From the NCBI RefSeq assembly GCF_041538065.1, contig NZ_JBGORW010000007.1, positions 95,798 through 159,797 on the forward strand: 64,000 nt of DNA. Reading direction: 5' to 3'. Below the pieces are notes generated by a model. That model was not told the DNA's origin and made no database searches. It saw nothing but the letters and a program-made list of their open reading frames with translations. The stretch comes from Leptotrichia hongkongensis (GTDB lineage Bacteria > Fusobacteriota > Fusobacteriia > Fusobacteriales > Leptotrichiaceae). Below are positions 1-7,885 of the stretch, in pieces. Position 1 is the stretch's first letter, and every line of letters starts with the position of its first letter. The position numbers were made by a program, and so were the translations under genes.

Positions 1-393
1 ATTGATAAAACTGTGAATGAAAGTGCTGCTCAAAATTTATCTTTTAATACGATTACATTGAAATTAGTTGGAACTAGAGTTTCAAAAACTGATAAAAATA
101 AAATAGAATTGGAATATGAAAATTTTAAGGCAACTGGAAATAATAAAAAAGTTTATACAGAAAAAGACTTTCAAGTAAATGGAAAAAATCCAAAAATTAT
201 TATAAATAAAACAATTTCCACTGCAATGATAGAAAATTTTGTTAATAGTGATGAAGAAATAGTTGTAACAGGGTTTTATGAAAATAATGAAGGAATTAAG
301 TATAAACCATTTAATTTTAGTTTTAGCGTAAATAAAGATGAAGTGAAAAAGATTTACTTTAAGGATGGGGCAATTTATATTTGGGATAATTAG
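1..393 (+). CDS. Unknown protein, C-terminal part (cut by window start)
   Basis: The frame is open from the first base of the window to the TAA at 391-393, so the gene very likely begins upstream. The GTG at 13 has no ribosome binding site visible and should not be taken as the start. The visible part, about 130 residues, is rich in Lys, Asn, Ile and Phe and reads like an alternating beta-strand protein (for example NLSFNTITLKLVGTRV and PFNFSFSVNKDEV). There is no membrane segment and no motif that I recognise. The small broken gene after it starts with a signal-like segment, so secretion of this product is possible but unproven. Function is unknown. Confidence 0.6.
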   Translation: MDKTVNESAAQNLSFNTITLKLVGTRVSKTDKNKIELEYENFKATGNNKKVYTEKDFQVNGKNPKIIINKTISTAMIENFVNSDEEIVVTGFYENNEGIKYKPFNFSFSVNKDEVKKIYFKDGAIYIWDN

Positions 394-442
394 TTACTAG
401 AAAGTTTTGTAAATTAAGATTTTGTGTATATAAAGGAGAATT

Positions 443-631
443 GTGAATAAGATTATATTATTTTTATTTTTAAAGATTTTATCATATTCTTCCTAAGTTC
501 AAATAATAACATGTTGTGAAAATTGTTATCGAAAAAACTCAAAAATAAAAAATAAAAATTATGATTGGGATATATTAGGTACTGGATTTAACTGGAATTT
601 AGATTCAGAGTATAAATTACAGGAAAAATAA
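443..631 (+). pseudogene. Small secreted-type protein broken by one in-frame stop
   Basis: A GTG at 443 follows AAGGAGAA and opens a frame that begins MNKIILFLFLKILSYSS, a typical signal-peptide-like segment. A single TAA at 494-496 interrupts it. The same frame then continues for 44 sense codons (VQIITCCENCYRKN, later YDWDILGTGFNWNLDSEYKL) to a TAA at 629-631. One substitution at the internal stop would restore a protein of about 62 residues with a Cys-rich segment (CCENC) just after the hydrophobic part. I read this as a recently broken small lipoprotein-like or secreted protein. A chance open frame is the alternative, because the region is short and A+T-rich. Confidence 0.4.
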
Positions 632-659
632 ATCAAAGCAAGTAGGAGGAAATGGGAAA

Positions 660-2102
660 ATGGAAAATATGAGTATATATTCAAATCCGTTGGCGGAAAG
701 ATATTCGAGTAAGGAAATGTTGCATATTTTTTCACCTGAGTTTAAATTTAGAACTTGGAGAAAGTTGTGGATAAATTTGGCGGAGGCTGAGAAGGAACTT
801 GGACTTGATTTTATTACGGATGAGCAGATTGCGGAACTTAAAAAATTTAAAGATGATGTGAATTTTGAAGTTGCAGCAGAATTTGAGAAAAAATTGAGAC
901 ACGATGTGATGGCTCACGTTCATACTTATGGAGAACAGGCGAAAAATGCAAGAAAAATCATTCATTTGGGAGCGACAAGTGCGTATGTTGGGGATAATAC
1001 TGATTTGATTCAAATTAAGGAAGGACTTTTAGTTATTAAAAGAAGAATGCTTACTTTGATTGAAAAAATGAGAGATTTTGCATTGGAATATAAAGACTTG
1101 CCTACTCTAGGATTTACGCATTTTCAGGCGGCACAGCTTACAACGGTTGGTAAAAGAGCGACATTGTGGCTTCATTCTTTGCTTCTTGATTTTGAAGAGC
1201 TGGAATTCAGACTTGAAAACTTGAGATTTAGAGGAGTTAAAGGGACTACTGGTACACAGGCTAGTTTTAAAGAGTTGTTTGAAGGAGATTTTGAAAAAGT
1301 AAAACAGTTGGATGAACTGGTTACTGAGAAAGCTGGATTTGGTAAAAAACAAGGTGTTTCGGGGCAAACTTACGATAGAAAAGTAGATGCACAAATTTTG
1401 AATTTATTGTCGAATATTGCTCAATCTTCTCATAAATTTACGAACGATTTTAGACTACTGCAGCATTTGAAGGAATTAGAAGAGCCATTTGAAAAAAATC
1501 AAATTGGTTCAAGTGCGATGGCTTACAAGAGAAATCCGATGAGAAGTGAAAGAATTTCATCACTTGCCAAATACGTGATTTCAAGTTCACAAACAGGAGC
1601 ATTAGTTTTTGCAACACAATGGTTTGAAAGAACATTGGATGATTCTGCAAGCAAAAGACTTTCAATTCCACAAGCATTTTTAGCAGTGGACGCAATTTTG
1701 ATTATTTGGCTTAACATTATGGACGGAGTTGTTGTTTATCCAAAAGTGATTGAAGCAAATATTCAAAAGGAATTACCATTTATGGCAACTGAAAACATCA
1801 TTATGGAATCAGTAAAAAAAGGAATGGATAGACAAGAAGTTCACGAAATCATAAGAGAACTTTCGATGGAAGAAACAAAGGAAATTAAATTGAACGGAAA
1901 TCCTAACAGACTAATTGACAGAATTATAAAAGACGGAAGACTAGGACTTAAAGCGGAAGATATGGAAGGTATCTTGGTTTCTGCTAATTATACTGGATTT
2001 GCTGGACAGCAGACTGAGGATTTTGTGAAGAATGAGATTAATCCGATTTTGGATAAGTATAAGGATGAGATTGTGGAGGATAGGGAGGAATTGAGAGTTT
2101 AA
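660..2102 (+). CDS. purB: Adenylosuccinate lyase
   Basis: This 480-residue protein belongs to the fumarase/aspartase superfamily. PurB removes fumarate from SAICAR and from adenylosuccinate in purine synthesis and works as a cytoplasmic homotetramer. The superfamily signature appears near residue 285 as GSSAMAYKRNPMRSE, with Ala where many homologues have Pro. The segment HLGATSAYVGDNTDL near residue 102 and the THFQAAQLTTVGKR segment near 155 match the active-site regions. The start at 660 lies 10 bases after AGGAGG (644-649). The ATG at 652 is in another frame. Vsr follows after 6 bases, so the two are probably co-transcribed. Length is normal for the family. Confidence 0.95.
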   Translation: MENMSIYSNPLAERYSSKEMLHIFSPEFKFRTWRKLWINLAEAEKELGLDFITDEQIAELKKFKDDVNFEVAAEFEKKLRHDVMAHVHTYGEQAKNARKIIHLGATSAYVGDNTDLIQIKEGLLVIKRRMLTLIEKMRDFALEYKDLPTLGFTHFQAAQLTTVGKRATLWLHSLLLDFEELEFRLENLRFRGVKGTTGTQASFKELFEGDFEKVKQLDELVTEKAGFGKKQGVSGQTYDRKVDAQILNLLSNIAQSSHKFTNDFRLLQHLKELEEPFEKNQIGSSAMAYKRNPMRSERISSLAKYVISSSQTGALVFATQWFERTLDDSASKRLSIPQAFLAVDAILIIWLNIMDGVVVYPKVIEANIQKELPFMATENIIMESVKKGMDRQEVHEIIRELSMEETKEIKLNGNPNRLIDRIIKDGRLGLKAEDMEGILVSANYTGFAGQQTEDFVKNEINPILDKYKDEIVEDREELRV

Positions 2103-2108
2103 TAAAAA

Positions 2109-2609
2109 ATGAAAAAGAAAAAAACTCTCACAAGAAGCCAGAACATGGCAAGAATAAAATCTAAAAACACGAAACCTGAAATTTACATTCGAAAATTGCT
2201 TTATAAAATGGGATATAGATACAGAATTAATTATTCGCAGCTTCCAGGAACACCTGATATTTTTATTTTGAAATATAATACTGCGATATTTGTAAATGGA
2301 TGTTTTTGGCATAGACACGAAAATTGTAAAATTGCAACTTTTCCTAAGACGCATGCTGAATATTGGGAAAAGAAGTTTAGAAGAAATGTAGAGAGGGATA
2401 TTGAGGTTCGTGAGAAGCTTTTTGAGATGGATGTTAGTGTTATTACAATTTGGGAATGTGAAGTCAACAAAATGCAACGAAATGAAGAATACAGAAAAAA
2501 ATATCTGAAAATTTTAAGAGATAGGATTGAAAGAGTTTTTAATTATGAGGAAGAGGATATTTCAGTACAAATGGAAGTTGCAGAGAAAAATAAAAAATAT
2601 ATGAAATAA
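2109..2609 (+). CDS. vsr: Very short patch repair endonuclease Vsr
   Basis: This 166-residue protein is a Vsr-type mismatch endonuclease, which nicks DNA 5' of the T in T:G mismatches produced by deamination of 5-methylcytosine. The N-terminal RSQNMARIKSKNTKPE, the metal-binding Asp50 in LPGTPDIF, the NGCFWHRH segment with His68 and His70, and WECEV near residue 119 match the family closely. Vsr is normally encoded beside a cytosine-5 DNA methyltransferase. None lies nearby: the neighbours are purB (6 bases upstream) and a TPR protein (12 bases downstream). The matching methyltransferase may be elsewhere in the genome, or vsr may be an orphan that serves any C5 methylation present. The repair specificity cannot be read from the sequence. 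Confidence 0.93.
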   Translation: MKKKKTLTRSQNMARIKSKNTKPEIYIRKLLYKMGYRYRINYSQLPGTPDIFILKYNTAIFVNGCFWHRHENCKIATFPKTHAEYWEKKFRRNVERDIEVREKLFEMDVSVITIWECEVNKMQRNEEYRKKYLKILRDRIERVFNYEEEDISVQMEVAEKNKKYMK

Positions 2610-2621
2610 GGAGATGATGCA

Positions 2622-3428
2622 GTGAAAAGCAAGTTATTATTAATTTTTTTAGTCTTGATATTATCTTTTAACATTTTTTCAAATACAAATTCTAAAGAAA
2701 AGTTTAAATTGGCAAAAACATATTTAGATCATAAAAATTATAGAGAAGCGGAAAAAATATACTTGGAATTGGCTAAGGAAAAAGATATTCATGCGATATA
2801 TAATTTAGGTTATCTTTATATGGAGCAAGGAAAAATAGTGGAAGGTGAAAAATATTATAAAATGGCTGCTGATATGGGGTATGATGATGCAATGTATAAT
2901 CTAGCGATGTTTTACGATAGACAAAAAGATTTTGTTAAAGAAAAATTATATCTAGAGAAATTGGCTGAGAAAAATCAAAACGATGCAATATTCCAATTGG
3001 CTATAATTTATAGACAAGAAAGAAATTATCAGAAGGCAGATGAACTTTATAAGAAATTATTAAAAGCAAAATACCAAGAAAGTGAAGTTTCTTATAATTT
3101 AGGGATTTCTTGTTATTATCAAAAAAAATACGATGAAGCAGAAAAATATTTTTTAAAAGCAATAGAATTAGGTAATAATGATGACCCAAAATATAATTTA
3201 GGTATTTTATATAAAGTTCAAGGGAAATTTACACAAGCTAAAAAATATTTAATACCACTTGCTCAAAAAGGAAAAATAGATGCAATGATAAATATGGGAG
3301 CAATTTATCGAGATGAAAAAGATTATAAAAATGCTAAAAAATATTATAAAATGGCGATGGATAAAGGTTCACGAGAAGCAGAGGCAGAATATAACACTAT
3401 ATTGATAATGGAAGAACACGGATTATAA
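2622..3428 (+). CDS. Secreted TPR/Sel1-like repeat protein
   Basis: The start is a GTG with AAGGAG about 9 bases upstream. The two ATGs just before it are in another frame. The 268-residue product opens with a signal peptide (KSKLLLIFLVLILSFNIFS) and then consists of about six helical repeats of 34-37 residues. Typical lines are DAIYNLGYLYMEQGK, YDDAMYNLAMFYD, KYNLGILYKVQGK and DAMINMGAIYRDEKDY. Such repeats form protein-binding superhelices; no catalytic domain is present. It probably acts in the periplasm or at the envelope. It sits 12 bases after vsr, but a functional link is not implied. The 3' end abuts a decayed IS30 transposase on the other strand, so the original C-terminus might have been altered by that insertion. 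Confidence 0.8.
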   Translation: MKSKLLLIFLVLILSFNIFSNTNSKEKFKLAKTYLDHKNYREAEKIYLELAKEKDIHAIYNLGYLYMEQGKIVEGEKYYKMAADMGYDDAMYNLAMFYDRQKDFVKEKLYLEKLAEKNQNDAIFQLAIIYRQERNYQKADELYKKLLKAKYQESEVSYNLGISCYYQKKYDEAEKYFLKAIELGNNDDPKYNLGILYKVQGKFTQAKKYLIPLAQKGKIDAMINMGAIYRDEKDYKNAKKYYKMAMDKGSREAEAEYNTILIMEEHGL

Positions 3429-3719
3429 TATTTCATAAATTGCAATATTAATTGTTTTTATTTTTGATACATCGGTCTTCTTTGGGTAAAATTCTCTCTC
3501 AGAAGACCGTTACTGTTTTCATTATATACTTGCCTGTTATGAATAGTAAGGAACTGCAAAATAGAAGTCTATTCTTATCTTCTTTACTTTTTTCCAGCAT
3601 AAAAATTACTTATCTCTGTCTGATATGAAAATCTTAAAGACTCCTTTTGGGATACTGGTTATCAGCTGTTTTATTGCTTCCAGTATTAAATTTTTACTTT
3701 TTATTTTACTTGATTTGAC
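3424..3719 (-). pseudogene. Decayed IS30-family transposase C-terminal fragment
   Basis: Reading the minus strand in one frame gives LILEAIKQLITSIPKGVF, then KIFISDRDK, a stop, FLCWKKVKKIRIDFYFAVPYYS, several more stops, and SEREFYPKKTDVSKI. This follows, in order, the DDE-domain segments of IS30 transposases (TSDRGKEF, then a DFYFADPYSSWQRG-like stretch, then LLREFYPKKTDLSK). At least five stop codons interrupt it and no start or terminal repeat remains, so it is a dead relic. It fills most of the gap between the TPR gene and the minus-strand cluster. An 8-bp inverted repeat (CGGTCTTC at 3473 and GAAGACCG at 3502) lies inside it. Confidence 0.7.
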
Positions 3720-3739
3720 AGTACACCTGATTCGTAGTT

Positions 3740-4111
3740 TTAATCATATAAATAGAAATCCATTATTTGTAATAGCTCCCTAGAATTATCATCTATATTT
3801 TCATTCGCTAATACATCCTTTATTTCCTCTTGCAATTTCATTCTGTCGTTTTTAAATTCTTCCTTTCTTTCAGCATCATAAGCCATATGTGCCATTCTTC
3901 CTATTGCTGAAAATCCGAAAGTAAAATAATTAAAAATTGTTGTAAATCGTTTTTTCTTTTTAGTTCTTTTAAATTTCATATATTTTTTATCAATTGAACT
4001 TATGTCTAGATTTTCTTGTTTTGCTGATTCAAAAAACTTTTCTAGCCTGCTTACACTATTTCTTGAAAATAATTCTAATCCACGTTCTATTAATTCCTTT
4101 ACTTTTACCAT
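3740..4111 (-). CDS. Small unknown protein
   Basis: This 123-residue protein starts at an ATG preceded by GGAGGGAAG. It has no signal peptide. It opens with a helical MVKVKELIERGLELFSRNSV segment, has a Lys/Arg-rich middle (KKYMKFKRTKKKKRFT) and then a short hydrophobic FNYFTFGFSAIGRMAHMAYD segment that may contact a membrane or another protein. The tail is acidic. I recognise no family. It is the last gene of a minus-strand run with DUF4125, DUF4037 and TPR genes, 24 bases after the DUF4125 gene, so it is probably co-transcribed and may share their unknown role. Confidence 0.6.
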   Translation of the reverse strand: MVKVKELIERGLELFSRNSVSRLEKFFESAKQENLDISSIDKKYMKFKRTKKKKRFTTIFNYFTFGFSAIGRMAHMAYDAERKEEFKNDRMKLQEEIKDVLANENIDDNSRELLQIMDFYLYD

Positions 4112-4135
4112 TTATCTTCCCTCCAACTTATAAAT

Positions 4136-4759
4136 TTATAAACTTTTTTCTGCTTCCTCAATAGAACTGTAACCCTTTTCCAGTACAATGTTTTCCAAAT
4201 TATTTTCTGCCAAGTTTATATTATTTGTAACACAACTTTGGATATACTCATAATATAATTTCAATGTTTTTACTGAATATGATGATAATTCTCCCTTCAA
4301 GTAAGTTTCAATTGAAGTATAGTTGGGTGTGTCATATTTTGAGTATAAAGGACGCCCTTTTGAAGTAACTTTTGGATATTTTTGTATTATTTCTTCTTCC
4401 CAATGCAAATAAATTTCTACTATTTTTTGTACTAACTCTTCCTTTTCTTGTGAAATTTTAGGCAAATATTCCTTAATAATTTCGTATTCTTTTGGAGAGC
4501 TATATTTCATCATTCTGGCATATTTGTCCTGAACAATGTTTTCACCACGATGTTTTGCCAAAATCAAGTCTTCCAAATAACTTTCCAGAATTTCATCAGG
4601 CAATGTTTCCCATTGGCTTCTTCTCATAATTTCAAATTCCTGTGGATTATCCTGACAATCAGCTCTTCCTTCCGTATGATGCACATTTTGAAAAAATTCC
4701 CATTCCCTTTTTAAAATTTGCCGAATAAAACTTTCTTTTTTACTAATTTCTATTTCCAT
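4136..4759 (-). CDS. DUF4125-family protein
   Basis: The product has 207 residues from the ATG at 4759, which has GGAG eight bases upstream. A TTG six bases earlier is too close to that site. The N-terminal part (WEFFQNVHHTEGRADCQDN, then FEIMRRSQWETLP) is the hallmark of DUF4125, a family of unknown function that is often fused to, or encoded next to, DUF4037. The pair is encoded side by side here. The conserved His, Glu, Asp and Cys residues in the N-terminal block could be catalytic, but no activity is established that I know of. No membrane segment is present, so it should be cytoplasmic. Confidence 0.8.
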   Translation of the reverse strand: MEIEISKKESFIRQILKREWEFFQNVHHTEGRADCQDNPQEFEIMRRSQWETLPDEILESYLEDLILAKHRGENIVQDKYARMMKYSSPKEYEIIKEYLPKISQEKEELVQKIVEIYLHWEEEIIQKYPKVTSKGRPLYSKYDTPNYTSIETYLKGELSSYSVKTLKLYYEYIQSCVTNNINLAENNLENIVLEKGYSSIEEAEKSL

Positions 4760-4825
4760 TTTCAATTCTCCTATTTTAAATCCAATATTCTTTAACTTTG
4801 TTGATTATTTTAAAAATTTTCTATT

Positions 4826-5779
4826 TTAATCCATCGCAGGATTCCAGTTTCTTAATTTTTCATCTTCAATTTTATTTTGTACAAAAGGCCCATAATCCTG
4901 TAAAAAATCGCTTATTAATTGTCTTGGAACAATATCTTGATCTTTCATTTCCGAAATTACATCGGCACTTATTTCTTCAATAATTTGAAATTTTCGATTA
5001 ACTGCACCATTTGGCAATTTTACCAGTTCTTCAATTAAAAAATAAGTTTTTTCTCCCAAGATTTTCAAGTTTTTTAAGGCTCTTGGCATCCATTTGTAAA
5101 AAAGTTTATATTTTTTATTTAATAAAAAAATTATATGTATTGCCTCATTTATAAATTCAGTTTCTGCCAGCCTTGCTGCCACAATTTCATTTCTTTTCAT
5201 ACATCGTAAATAGTTATACTGCCCAGATTGTGCAATTTTCATACATCTTGTCGCAATTTTGTTAAGCCGTATATCTTCTGGAAAATATTTTTCCAAATCA
5301 TTTCTAATTTTTGTGAATTGTCCTGAATTATCCATAAAAATTTCTCCATTAACCGCTGTTGCAAGCAATTCTTCTGGAATTAACCGCCAATCATATAAGT
5401 TCTCAGGTGCTTTCACATCTCCCAAAAACTTGAAAAACCAGTCTTCAATATTAAGAACACCACGCCGTCCATCCCCAAATTCGCTCACATTCAATGCTCT
5501 AAATCCCAAAAATTCCTTTGGCAATTCATTAAGCCTTTTTTGCAAATTTAATCCATATTTTTCATAATCTTCTGAACTTAGCCAAATACAGCAGGATGGT
5601 CCAAAATCATGATCTTGTGAAATCTCATCATCAAATCCAAAACATTCTGAACCTTCCCCCGCAAGTCCAGCCGCCATTTTTTCAAAAACTTCTGGAAATT
5701 CACTTTTTATAACTGGCAGATAAACTTCTTCAAAATATCTTTTTGAAAGTTCCAGCCCTTTTATTTTATTTGAATCCAT
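4826..5779 (-). CDS. DUF4037 protein, nucleotidyltransferase-like fold
   Basis: This 317-residue protein matches DUF4037. Near residues 44-64 it carries GEGSECFGFDDEISQDHDFG, which reads like the polymerase-beta nucleotidyltransferase signature: a Gly-Ser followed about a dozen residues later by Asp-x-Asp. The remainder is mostly helical (for example YNYLRCMKRNEIVAARLAE). Families with this fold transfer nucleotides to RNA, proteins or small molecules. The target here is unknown. The gene lies between the TPR gene (22 bases upstream) and the DUF4125 gene. DUF4037 and DUF4125 are one fused protein in many Firmicutes, which supports joint action. The catalytic reading is inference. Confidence 0.8.
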   Translation of the reverse strand: MDSNKIKGLELSKRYFEEVYLPVIKSEFPEVFEKMAAGLAGEGSECFGFDDEISQDHDFGPSCCIWLSSEDYEKYGLNLQKRLNELPKEFLGFRALNVSEFGDGRRGVLNIEDWFFKFLGDVKAPENLYDWRLIPEELLATAVNGEIFMDNSGQFTKIRNDLEKYFPEDIRLNKIATRCMKIAQSGQYNYLRCMKRNEIVAARLAETEFINEAIHIIFLLNKKYKLFYKWMPRALKNLKILGEKTYFLIEELVKLPNGAVNRKFQIIEEISADVISEMKDQDIVPRQLISDFLQDYGPFVQNKIEDEKLRNWNPAMD

Positions 5780-5801
5780 TTTTTCTCCTTATTCCAAAAA
5801 A

Positions 5802-6632
5802 TTAAATCATTTTTTCCTTTACAACTTCAATATTTTCCAAAATATTTTTGTAATTATTGCTTTCTTTCCCAAACGTCTTTTCACAAATTTCAGCACTTTT
5901 CTCAAATAACTCCAATGCTTTTTCATATTCATTTTCTGCAAAATAAAAAGTTGCCATATTGTTAAGGACTGCTGCATACAAGTTATGAGTTTTTCCAACT
6001 TCCTTTTCAATTAGTTCCAGTGATTTTTGCAAATATTCTTCTGCTTTTTCTTTATTTTTTACTTTCAAGTAAGGCTGTACAAGGTTACTTAACGTAATTG
6101 CATACTGAATAGGATTTTCTCCAACTTTTTCCAATACTTCCAGACTTTTTTCCTGCAACTCAATCGCTTCCTCGTATCTTTCAAGCTCCTGATAAAATAA
6201 AGCCAAATTATTACATACGCTTGCATAAACATAATCATTCTGCAAATTATTACTTTCATAAATTTTCATAGTATTAAGATAAATATTTTCTATGTCATCA
6301 TACTTTTTCATAAATCTGTAAACTTCAGCTAGGTTCAGGCTGCAAGTCGCATAAGGAATACTGTCTTTGCCATACTTTTTCTCAATAAAGCCTTGTGCTT
6401 TCAGCAAAGCATCTTTTGCCGTGTCAAACTCTCCAACATATTTAAGAGTTCCCCCAACTTCATTCAAAATTTGAATATTTTCATCACTTTCCTCACCAAA
6501 AACCTCTTCTGTAAGTTCTGCTAATTCCTTTAATACTTTAACCTCTTCCACAACATTCCCCTGCTGCATAAGTTCTTTTCTTAAGTTTGTCAATTCATTT
6601 ATTCTAACTTTTTTTTCAAATATATTTGACAT
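5802..6632 (-). CDS. Cytoplasmic tetratricopeptide repeat protein
   Basis: This 276-residue protein has five or six TPRs of the 42-residue, kinesin-light-chain type. Examples are YATCSLNLAEVYRFMKKYDD, ASVCNNLALFYQELERYEEA, AITLSNLVQPYLKVKNKEKA and AAVLNNMATFYFAENEYEKA. It has no signal peptide, unlike the TPR protein at 2622-3428. AAAGGAG lies nine bases before the ATG. It is the first gene of the minus-strand cluster and lies 22 bases before the DUF4037 gene, so it may serve as the scaffold or sensor partner of the DUF4037/DUF4125 pair. That role is inference. Confidence 0.82.
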   Translation of the reverse strand: MSNIFEKKVRINELTNLRKELMQQGNVVEEVKVLKELAELTEEVFGEESDENIQILNEVGGTLKYVGEFDTAKDALLKAQGFIEKKYGKDSIPYATCSLNLAEVYRFMKKYDDIENIYLNTMKIYESNNLQNDYVYASVCNNLALFYQELERYEEAIELQEKSLEVLEKVGENPIQYAITLSNLVQPYLKVKNKEKAEEYLQKSLELIEKEVGKTHNLYAAVLNNMATFYFAENEYEKALELFEKSAEICEKTFGKESNNYKNILENIEVVKEKMI

Positions 6633-6812
6633 TTTATATTTCTCCTTTATATTAATTTTATTATTTAATTTTTATGTTATAAAAGTATGATTTGAATCCA
6701 TTTTAATTATTATTTCTAACAAAAGTTTACCATACAAAATTGCAATCTGCAACAATATTAAAAATAATTTTAAGATTTCAAAATAGTTTTACTATAAAAT
6801 AAAATTATGTTG

Positions 6813-6841
6813 TTGAAATAAAAAAACTCCTATTATATAAT
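6813..6841 (+). promoter_or_regulatory. Promoter of the CDF transporter gene
   Basis: TTGAAA at 6813-6818 and TATAAT at 6836-6841 are 17 bases apart, the ideal spacing for a housekeeping sigma-70 promoter. The start codon follows 43 bases after the -10 box. Confidence 0.65.
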
Positions 6842-6884
6842 AAAAATAGATTAAATATTTTTAGTGGAAAGAGGGAAAGATAAT

Positions 6885-7805
6885 ATGGATAAAGAAAAAA
6901 TAGATTTTAAGTACCATCATATAAAACATTACAAATATCAGGCGCAATCAAAGAAAACTTTGATAACTTCAATTTTGTTGACGCTATTTTTTGCTTTAGT
7001 TGAATTATTTGGTGGAATATTTAGTGGTTCACTTGCACTTATTTCAGATTCATTTCATATGTTTTCGGATGTTATTGCACTTTTGTTCAGCATTATAGCA
7101 GTATTTTATTCAGCCAAAAAGCCAAACAAAAATTTTACTTATGGATTTTTGAGAATTGAGATAATTTCTGCATTCATAAATGGACTGGCTCTTATGATAA
7201 TTTCGGTTGGAATAGTTATTGAGGCTATAAAACGGCTTTTCAATCCAGAGCATGTTGATTTTTTTACAATGTTTACAATTGCAGTAATCGGACTTTTGGT
7301 TAATATAATACTTATGTTTGTACTTATGAAAAGTTTGAAAAAAGAAAATAATCTTAATGTAAAAAGTGCATTATGGCATTTTTTAGGTGATACACTAAAT
7401 TCGGTTGGAGTTATAATTGCTGCGATTATTTTAAAATTAACTAACCTTGTTATTTTTGACATAATAATAAGTGTGATTATAAGCGTTGTTATTTTTACTG
7501 GGGGATTAAAAATTGCAAAAGAAGCATTTTTTATTTTAATGGAAGCTGTTCCCAGCGATTTAGATATCGATGAAATTTATGCTAAAATTTTGACAATTGA
7601 TAAGATAAAGGATATTCATGAATTCCATTTATGGAATATTTCTGAAGAAAATATAAGTATCTCATTTCATATTTTACTTGATGAGTATAATGGTGTAAAT
7701 GATTACGAGATTGTAAATGATGTGGTAGAACTTTTGAAAAATGAATACGGAATAGAACATGTGACAGTTCAAATTGAAAATCCTGAAATAAATCCACATT
7801 TTTAA
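6885..7805 (+). CDS. Cation diffusion facilitator, probably zinc efflux
   Basis: The 306-residue product starts at the ATG at 6885, placed after GAGGGA. An in-frame GTG 21 bases upstream lacks a site. Six membrane helices lie between residues 27 and about 215, followed by a cytoplasmic domain ending near HVTVQIENPE. Transmembrane helix 2 has His58 and Asp62 (SDSFHMFSD) and helix 5 has His165 and Asp169 (WHFLGDTLN). This His-Asp/His-Asp metal site is typical of zinc-preferring CDF proteins, which exchange Zn2+ for protons. It stands alone between divergent and convergent neighbours. Zinc preference is inferred from the site; cadmium or cobalt are possible minor substrates. Confidence 0.9.
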   Translation: MDKEKIDFKYHHIKHYKYQAQSKKTLITSILLTLFFALVELFGGIFSGSLALISDSFHMFSDVIALLFSIIAVFYSAKKPNKNFTYGFLRIEIISAFINGLALMIISVGIVIEAIKRLFNPEHVDFFTMFTIAVIGLLVNIILMFVLMKSLKKENNLNVKSALWHFLGDTLNSVGVIIAAIILKLTNLVIFDIIISVIISVVIFTGGLKIAKEAFFILMEAVPSDLDIDEIYAKILTIDKIKDIHEFHLWNISEENISISFHILLDEYNGVNDYEIVNDVVELLKNEYGIEHVTVQIENPEINPHF

Positions 7806-7845
7806 CATATACTTTTAAAAGTGATAGAAATTTAACTGTAAGAGA

Positions 7846-7878
7846 AAAAGCTGACATTTAGCCAGCTTTTGTTTTTTT
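7846..7878. terminator. Shared bidirectional terminator
   Basis: AAAAGCTG at 7846-7853 pairs with CAGCTTTT at 7863-7870. On the plus strand GTTTTTTTAT follows. On the minus strand the stem runs into CTTTTTCTCTT. It lies between two converging genes and can end both transcripts. Confidence 0.75.
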
Positions 7879-7885
7879 ATAGAGA

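Noticed and set aside
1941..2477. Minus-strand open frame of 178 codons across purB and vsr
   Set aside because: It is antisense to two clear genes, has no ribosome binding site and an unnatural Phe/Ser/Asn-rich composition.
3473..3509. 8-bp inverted repeat CGGTCTTC/GAAGACCG as a terminator after the TPR gene
   Set aside because: The loop is 21 bases, no T run follows, and it lies inside the transposase relic, where chance explains it.
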